DNA of 18,819 bases, from positions 1 through 18,819 of the forward strand of contig CAYTFK010000115.1 of assembly GCA_964436865.1 (NCBI GenBank). Direction: 5' to 3'. The position numbers and the translations under genes were made by a program. Numbering within the stretch: the first letter of the stretch is position 1; the number at the start of each line of letters is the position of its first letter. Under the pieces are notes generated by a model. It was not told the origin of the DNA. It did no database searches and saw only the letters and a list, made by a program, of their open reading frames with translations. Positions 15,045 through 18,819 of the stretch are shown piece after piece. This stretch comes from JAXGPP01 sp964436865. Its GTDB lineage: Bacteria; Planctomycetota; Planctomycetia; Pirellulales; Thermoguttaceae.

Positions 15045-18000
15045 TCACGGCAAGGCAGGAAGCGGTACCGGCACGTCGTTCTTCTGCGCTTTTCCGGGGG
15101 TGCTGCGGCCTTCGGACACGTACTTGGCCAAGACACCATAGAGCCGCCGGACGATTTCTGGGTGCTCAGCCTGGAGATTCTTCGTTTCACCCGGATCGTC
15201 CACGACGTTGTAGAGTTGGAGGGGAGGCAATCCGCGCTGGCGGGCGTCGATTTCGCCCACGTCGTGCGGGACGCCCTCCTCCTTGCACCAGGGGCGATCG
15301 GTTCCATCGCCGGCGCACACCGCCAGTTTCCACGGCCCGTGGCGAATGGCCAGCAGTTCTGAGTAGCACTGATGGACCAGATCCTGCCGGATCGGCCGGT
15401 CCTCGCCGCGCAAGAGAGGCAGAAGACTCACGCTGTCCTCGGCAGCCTCGTCGGGCAGATCCACGCCGAGCATTTCAGCGCACGTGGCCATCAGATCGCT
15501 GAGGCAAACAAGCTGGTCGCAGCGGCGTCCGGGTGCGACCACGCCCGGCCAGCGGAACACCAGCGGAACGCGGTGCCCGCCTTCGGAGATATTGCACTTG
15601 TAGCCCCGGTATGGTCCGCCAACGCGATGTCCCACNNNNNNNNNNNNNNNNNNNNNNNNNNNNNNNNNNNNNNNNNNNNNNNNNNNNNNNNNNNNNNNNN
15701 NNNNNNNNNNNNNNNNNNNNNNNNNNNNNNNNNNNGGCACGTCGACGCCGAAATACTCATCAAAACCTCGCGTCGTCGGCCCCTGGCCAATCGGCAACTC
15801 GAAGACCGGTTCGCCCGGGCGTTCCTGGAGGAACTGGCCCGGCGGCGAGCGGATCACCGCTCCGTCGTTGTCGCGCAGCGGCCAATCCCAGCCCAGGTGC
15901 CACTTTCCGAAGCACGCCGTGCGATACCCTTGCTGCTGGAGCATCCGAGGAAGCGTCAGCCGGTCTGGAGCGATCAGTGGAGAGCCATAGGCTCGAACCA
16001 CGTGCGTTCGCATCGCGGTGCGCCAACTGAAGCGACCCGTAAGCAAGCCGTACCGGCTGGGCGAGCAGAGCGACGCGCTGGTGTGAGCATCGGTGAACCG
16101 CAGGCCCTCTTCGGCGAGGCGGTCGATATTCGGCGTGGGCACCTTGGCATGATCGGGATCGTAGCAGCGGACATCGCCGTACCCCAGGTCGTCGGCGAGC
16201 ACCACGACGATGTTCGGGCGTTGCATGGCGGCCGCGTAACCCGCGCGGGCTCGACTCCCGGCGGCCGGCCGATCCGGTTCGGCGGTTTCCGGCACCGCCG
16301 GCTCTTCGGCTGCGGCCGCAGCAGGTGGTACGGGCGGCGGGGTCTTCAGCCAGGCAAGGTTGAAAGCGTAATGCTGCTTGGACGAAATCAGGTGAATCAC
16401 GCCGTTGGCGGCCTGGCAGATCGAAAGGTAGCCGCGCGGCTCGGCCGACGTGGAGCTCATGGTGAACTTCCCGGTGTTGCCCCCACCGTCAACCGTGCGC
16501 GGCGGCCGGTCGTCGGTCACGAGCCGCTTGATCTCCCACGATTCGCCCTCGTCAGTCGATAGGGCCGCGAACAGCCCGGAACCGACCTGTTCATTGCCTG
16601 CCGCATCCTTGAAGCGAACCTCCCGGCCAAACGAGCAGAACAGAATCGGGCCTTCCTGGAGCCGAAGAACGACCAACCGCTGACCGCCGCCGATGGGCGG
16701 AAATGGGCTGGCGCGGTAAGTCCAATTCTGGGCCAGGTCACGAGATACACTCATCGGCATGCGCTTGTCGATGTCGTTGCCGCGGCCGAAGGCCAGGATG
16801 CTTCCGTCGGCCCGTTGGACAAACCCGGCGTGGATCCCGGCGATCCAGGCGCCGGTGGCGCCGGCGGAAAACACGGGTTCCTCGCGCCCCGCGCCCGGAT
16901 CAACCCACGTCTGGCCATCATCCCGGCTGACCAGTACCGCGGAACCGCCGCTACCGCCGGGCACGGCGTCGCAGGGAACGAGGATCGCTCCCTCGCGCGT
17001 TCGAATGACCGATTCGATCGGCATGTGGTGCAATCCGTGTTCGGGCATGATCAGGCGGGCCTTCGACCAGGTAGCGCCATTGTCGGTCGAGGTCCGCATG
17101 ATGGTCGCCAGACTTCCCCAGGTCGCGGCGGCTGAAAGTCCGTTGAAGTGGTAAAGCGTCCCCTTCTCGTCGACCCATAATGCCGATGCATGGTCGTTGC
17201 GGTCCGGAGCGTCCCAGAAATCGGACGCGACCTGCCACTGCTCCTGGCCGTAGGGCAACCGGCTGGCGACGATGCCCAATTCACGGCCTGGCTCCGTCTT
17301 GCAGGTGTACCAGATGGCCAGCAGATCACCGTTGCGGCAGTTAACCAGCGCGGGGCAATGGTTGTGGCGGTTGAACACCGGGCACTCGTCGGTCGACGGC
17401 GGATTGACATACTGCCGGGGACCGTGGAAATACGGCTTCGCCGGATCGGGGCCTGCGGCGATGTCATCCGGAACCTGCTCGGAGACATTTCGGGCGTTGA
17501 GCGGCGCTGGCATTGCCGGGAGCGGCTCGGTCGAGGGCATCACGGCTTGCACGACGCGGAAGCCGATCAGCCAACTGCGGTCGTCAGGCAGCGTGCCGCT
17601 CCGATTCGCCGAACGAAGGAATTCCAGCGTCGTTGAATGGCTGCCGCCGCGCGTGACGCGGAAATCTCCGTCAGCGCGGCCGACCGGATCGGTCTGAACA
17701 TCGGGACCGTAGGGGCCGTACCAGTCGAGACACCACTCCTCGACATTGCCGTGCATGTCGTGCAGCCCCCAGTCGTTCGAAGGTGTTTTTCCGACGTGCA
17801 GAGGGACCACGTCTTCGGCCGATTTCCGGCCGGGATACCAGCTCAGCACCGCGTTCTTGTGAAACGCCTGGGGGAGCGACTCTCCCGTGTGATAAGGCGT
17901 CGTAGTGCCTGCCCGGCAGGCATACTCCCACTCGGCCTCGGTGGGCAGTCGATACGGCTTCCCTTCCTTCTCGCTAAGCCACCGGCAGAAGGCTGTGGCT

Positions 18001-18347
18001 TCCTGCCACGACACGAAGACCACCGCCTCGTCGTCGTCGGTGGAGAATCCCAGCTTGCCCCGCAGGCGCCGGTGCTCCGGATCGAATTGCTCGTACTGGG
18101 CGTTGGTTATCTCGGTCGCGCCGATGAGCAGCGGCTGGCTGATGACAACCTGGTGCGCCGGACGCTCGTCCCATTCGCCTTCGGCAGAGCCCATGATGAA
18201 CGAGCCCGGCTGAACGCGAACGAGCTTCATGCCCAGCGAGTTGGTGACCGGATCGTCGCCGAAGACCACGCTCTGGGGCATCGCCATCAGAGCGAGTAGT
18301 GCACAAGCCAGCGTCCATTGTTGCATGGTAATCGTCCTGGCGATCAT
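15045..18347 (-). CDS. three-domain exported protein: FGE-fold domain, sialidase-type propeller and type I sulfatase
   Basis: One uninterrupted frame of about 1,100 residues, including X from an internal gap. A signal peptide (about 1-30) is followed by a PF03781 FGE/SUMF1-fold domain (about 33-267: RLPTEAEWEYACRAG, GLHDMHGNVEEWC, VTRGGS, GFRVV). A sialidase-like propeller (about 315-668) carries four Asp boxes: STDNGATW, SRDDGQTW, SRDLAQNW and STDEGESW. A Pro/Ala/Glu-rich linker (669-708) leads to a sulfatase beginning RPNIVVVLADDLGYGD. Sulfatase residues seen are metal ligands D719-D720, formylglycine site C761 in CSPSR, and K815/H817 in GKWHLG; the DNG metal motif is presumably lost in the gap. 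The FGE domain lacks the catalytic cysteine pair (RGGSHSTTLEFLRSANR). The start at 18347 has GGAG 8 nt upstream; an ATG at 18326 is an alternative. It probably acts outside the cytoplasm on sulfated, possibly sialic-acid-like glycans. Confidence 0.88.
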   Translation of the reverse strand: MIARTITMQQWTLACALLALMAMPQSVVFGDDPVTNSLGMKLVRVQPGSFIMGSAEGEWDERPAHQVVISQPLLIGATEITNAQYEQFDPEHRRLRGKLGFSTDDDEAVVFVSWQEATAFCRWLSEKEGKPYRLPTEAEWEYACRAGTTTPYHTGESLPQAFHKNAVLSWYPGRKSAEDVVPLHVGKTPSNDWGLHDMHGNVEEWCLDWYGPYGPDVQTDPVGRADGDFRVTRGGSHSTTLEFLRSANRSGTLPDDRSWLIGFRVVQAVMPSTEPLPAMPAPLNARNVSEQVPDDIAAGPDPAKPYFHGPRQYVNPPSTDECPVFNRHNHCPALVNCRNGDLLAIWYTCKTEPGRELGIVASRLPYGQEQWQVASDFWDAPDRNDHASALWVDEKGTLYHFNGLSAAATWGSLATIMRTSTDNGATWSKARLIMPEHGLHHMPIESVIRTREGAILVPCDAVPGGSGGSAVLVSRDDGQTWVDPGAGREEPVFSAGATGAWIAGIHAGFVQRADGSILAFGRGNDIDKRMPMSVSRDLAQNWTYRASPFPPIGGGQRLVVLRLQEGPILFCSFGREVRFKDAAGNEQVGSGLFAALSTDEGESWEIKRLVTDDRPPRTVDGGGNTGKFTMSSTSAEPRGYLSICQAANGVIHLISSKQHYAFNLAWLKTPPPVPPAAAAAEEPAVPETAEPDRPAAGSRARAGYAAAMQRPNIVVVLADDLGYGDVRCYDPDHAKVPTPNIDRLAEEGLRFTDAHTSASLCSPSRYGLLTGRFSWRTAMRTHVVRAYGSPLIAPDRLTLPRMLQQQGYRTACFGKWHLGWDWPLRDNDGAVIRSPPGQFLQERPGEPVFELPIGQGPTTRGFDEYFGVDVXXXXXXXXXXXXXXXXXXXXXXXXXXXXXXXXXXVGHRVGGPYRGYKCNISEGGHRVPLVFRWPGVVAPGRRCDQLVCLSDLMATCAEMLGVDLPDEAAEDSVSLLPLLRGEDRPIRQDLVHQCYSELLAIRHGPWKLAVCAGDGTDRPWCKEEGVPHDVGEIDARQRGLPPLQLYNVVDDPGETKNLQAEHPEIVRRLYGVLAKYVSEGRSTPGKAQKNDVPVPLPALP
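15636..15735. other. assembly gap (100 N) inside the sulfatase domain
   Basis: A run of exactly 100 N between GFDEYFGVDV and GHRVGGPYRGYK of the sulfatase. In relatives these segments are separated by far more than 33 residues, including the DNG metal motif, so the real missing sequence is longer and the apparent frame match is nominal. Confidence 0.97.
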
Positions 18348-18400
18348 GGTTGCGTCTCCGCTTTGGCCTCAGGCAGGAATGGTCGGCTCGGCAATGCACC

Positions 18401-18408
18401 AGTCTAAC
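18401..18408 (-). promoter_or_regulatory. candidate -10-like element GTTAGACT upstream of the fusion gene
   Basis: Read on the minus strand, TAGACT (18401-18406) matches TATAAT at four positions and lies 53 bp before the ATG at 18347. A poor TTGGAG lies 16 bp further upstream (18423-18428). Weak call. Confidence 0.25.
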
Positions 18409-18516
18409 AGAAAAGCGGCCGGCTCCAACCTTGCCCGTGCGAATGGCAGGCAGCCGGCGTGGGGTATGCCGCAAGAATCTCAAACAACCCTCGCGATGAA
18501 AACTCGCAGTGATCGC

Positions 18517-18533
18517 GCCGGCTTGTCGCCGGC
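18517..18533. repeat. hairpin GCCGGC-TTGTC-GCCGGC, copy 1
   Basis: Two GCCGGC arms around a 5-nt loop. Its starting point lies 84 bp from that of a second copy with the same arms and loop length. It may be a REP-like element or a regulatory site. Confidence 0.45.
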
Positions 18534-18600
18534 GGTTGGCATCATTAGGCTAATCGGGGACAATCGGCGGCCGATCGCGCTGGATGAGCCTGAATTATTG

Positions 18601-18617
18601 CCGGCACGGCGCCGGCG
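18601..18617. repeat. hairpin GCCGGC-ACGGC-GCCGGC, copy 2
   Basis: Same arms and loop length as the hairpin at 18517-18533 but a different loop sequence. It lies 95 bp before the ATG at 18713. Confidence 0.45.
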
Positions 18618-18700
18618 AACACAAAGGTTGGGTGCGTTCTGCTCGATCATTTGCCGCGTCATTTGCCGGAAAAGAACAGGGGTTCCACAGGCGGCCCCCG

Positions 18701-18706
18701 GGAGGA
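18701..18706 (+). promoter_or_regulatory. ribosome binding site of the last, partial gene
   Basis: GGAGGA, 6 nt before ATG 18713. It is the strongest Shine-Dalgarno sequence in the window and supports the start of the truncated gene. Confidence 0.75.
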
Positions 18707-18712
18707 ATTACG

Positions 18713-18819
18713 ATGCTGCGCTTCGTTGTTGCGGCCGGACTGTTGCTGTGCTGCGGTATGCCATCGGGCGTAGGCGAAGCCGCCGACACGGCTGAGAACA
18801 TCGCCCTCGGCAAGACCTA
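18713..18819 (+). CDS. exported protein, N-terminal 35 codons only
   Basis: An open frame running off the window end with a strong GGAGGA ribosome site. The translation starts MLRFVVAAGLLLCCGMPSG and continues VGEAADTAENIALGKT. The first part is a signal peptide, probably cleaved near GVGEA-AD. The mature start ENIALGKT resembles the opening of discoidin/F5-8C-type carbohydrate-binding domains (NxALGKPxTxS), so a glycan-related exported protein is a reasonable guess. Only eight or so residues of the mature protein are visible, so no family can be fixed. It is transcribed divergently from the FGE-sialidase-sulfatase gene and may share its regulation. Confidence 0.7.
   Translation, partial: MLRFVVAAGLLLCCGMPSGVGEAADTAENIALGKT

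Larger units (their letters stand above)
18348..18712. other. 365-bp divergent intergenic region with GC-rich hairpins
   Basis: This spacer holds the 5' regions of the minus-strand fusion gene and the plus-strand gene at 18713. No gene was seen in it. It contains six GCCGGC hexamers between 18418 and 18617. Four of these form two hairpins of the same design, GCCGGC-N5-GCCGGC, at 18517-18533 and 18601-18617. Confidence 0.6.

Noticed and set aside
15045..18347. Idea that the fused FGE domain matures its own sulfatase cysteine
   Set aside because: The catalytic cysteine pair is missing and the domain is exported, so self-maturation is not supported.
1..18819. Search for CRISPR arrays, tRNA or rRNA genes, insertion sequences, phage or toxin-antitoxin genes
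   Set aside because: None was recognised on reading either strand. The repeats seen are only short hairpins and protein-level blade repeats.

Overview
The window is a GC-rich stretch of a planctomycete-like chromosome, most likely from the Pirellulales or a relative. This is inferred from the gene content: a small protein family that I recognise as restricted to Planctomycetes and Verrucomicrobia (Minf_1886/TIGR04138 type), an exported sulfatase with FGE-like and sialidase-like domains, exported prenyltransferase-fold and beta-propeller proteins, and long spacers with weak ribosome sites. Two runs of exactly 100 N (2142-2241 and 15636-15735) are scaffold gaps, so this is a draft assembly, and each gap removes part of a gene.

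Layout. (1) 1-2141, plus strand: the end of an ABC ATPase, an FtsX-type permease with a histidine-rich extracytoplasmic loop, and a DUF4190-like membrane protein cut by the first gap. Together they look like a MacB-like, possibly zinc-linked, system. (2) 2379-3947, plus: a RicT/PSP1-family Fe-S protein, the Minf_1886-type protein and a tiny one-helix membrane protein, tightly packed. (3) 4008-5532, minus: a FetAB-type ABC transporter. (4) 6155-6442, plus: an orphan GroES. (5) 6612-9288, plus: two exported repeat proteins, one with an alpha/alpha-barrel fold and one a PD40 beta-propeller. (6) 9320-14983, plus: a zinc alcohol/polyol dehydrogenase, then a likely operon of sugar-binding lipoprotein, RbsC-type permease with an unusual periplasmic insert, a UroD/MtaA-superfamily protein with the H-x-C...C zinc motif, and a flavodoxin. 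No ATPase for this importer is present. (7) 15045-18347, minus: one continuous reading frame joining an FGE-fold domain, a four-Asp-box sialidase-type propeller and a type I sulfatase with the C-x-P-S-R formylglycine motif. (8) From 18713, plus: the first 35 codons of another exported protein, divergent from the fusion gene.

The genes appear to serve polysaccharide breakdown (sulfatase/sialidase fusion), uptake and oxidation of the resulting sugars (binding protein, permease, dehydrogenase), and metal handling (His-rich ABC system, FetAB). The most unusual objects are the three-domain fusion, the permease insert, and the pairing of an MtaA-like protein with a flavodoxin inside a sugar-transport operon. 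No tRNA, rRNA, CRISPR array, insertion sequence or phage gene was recognised.
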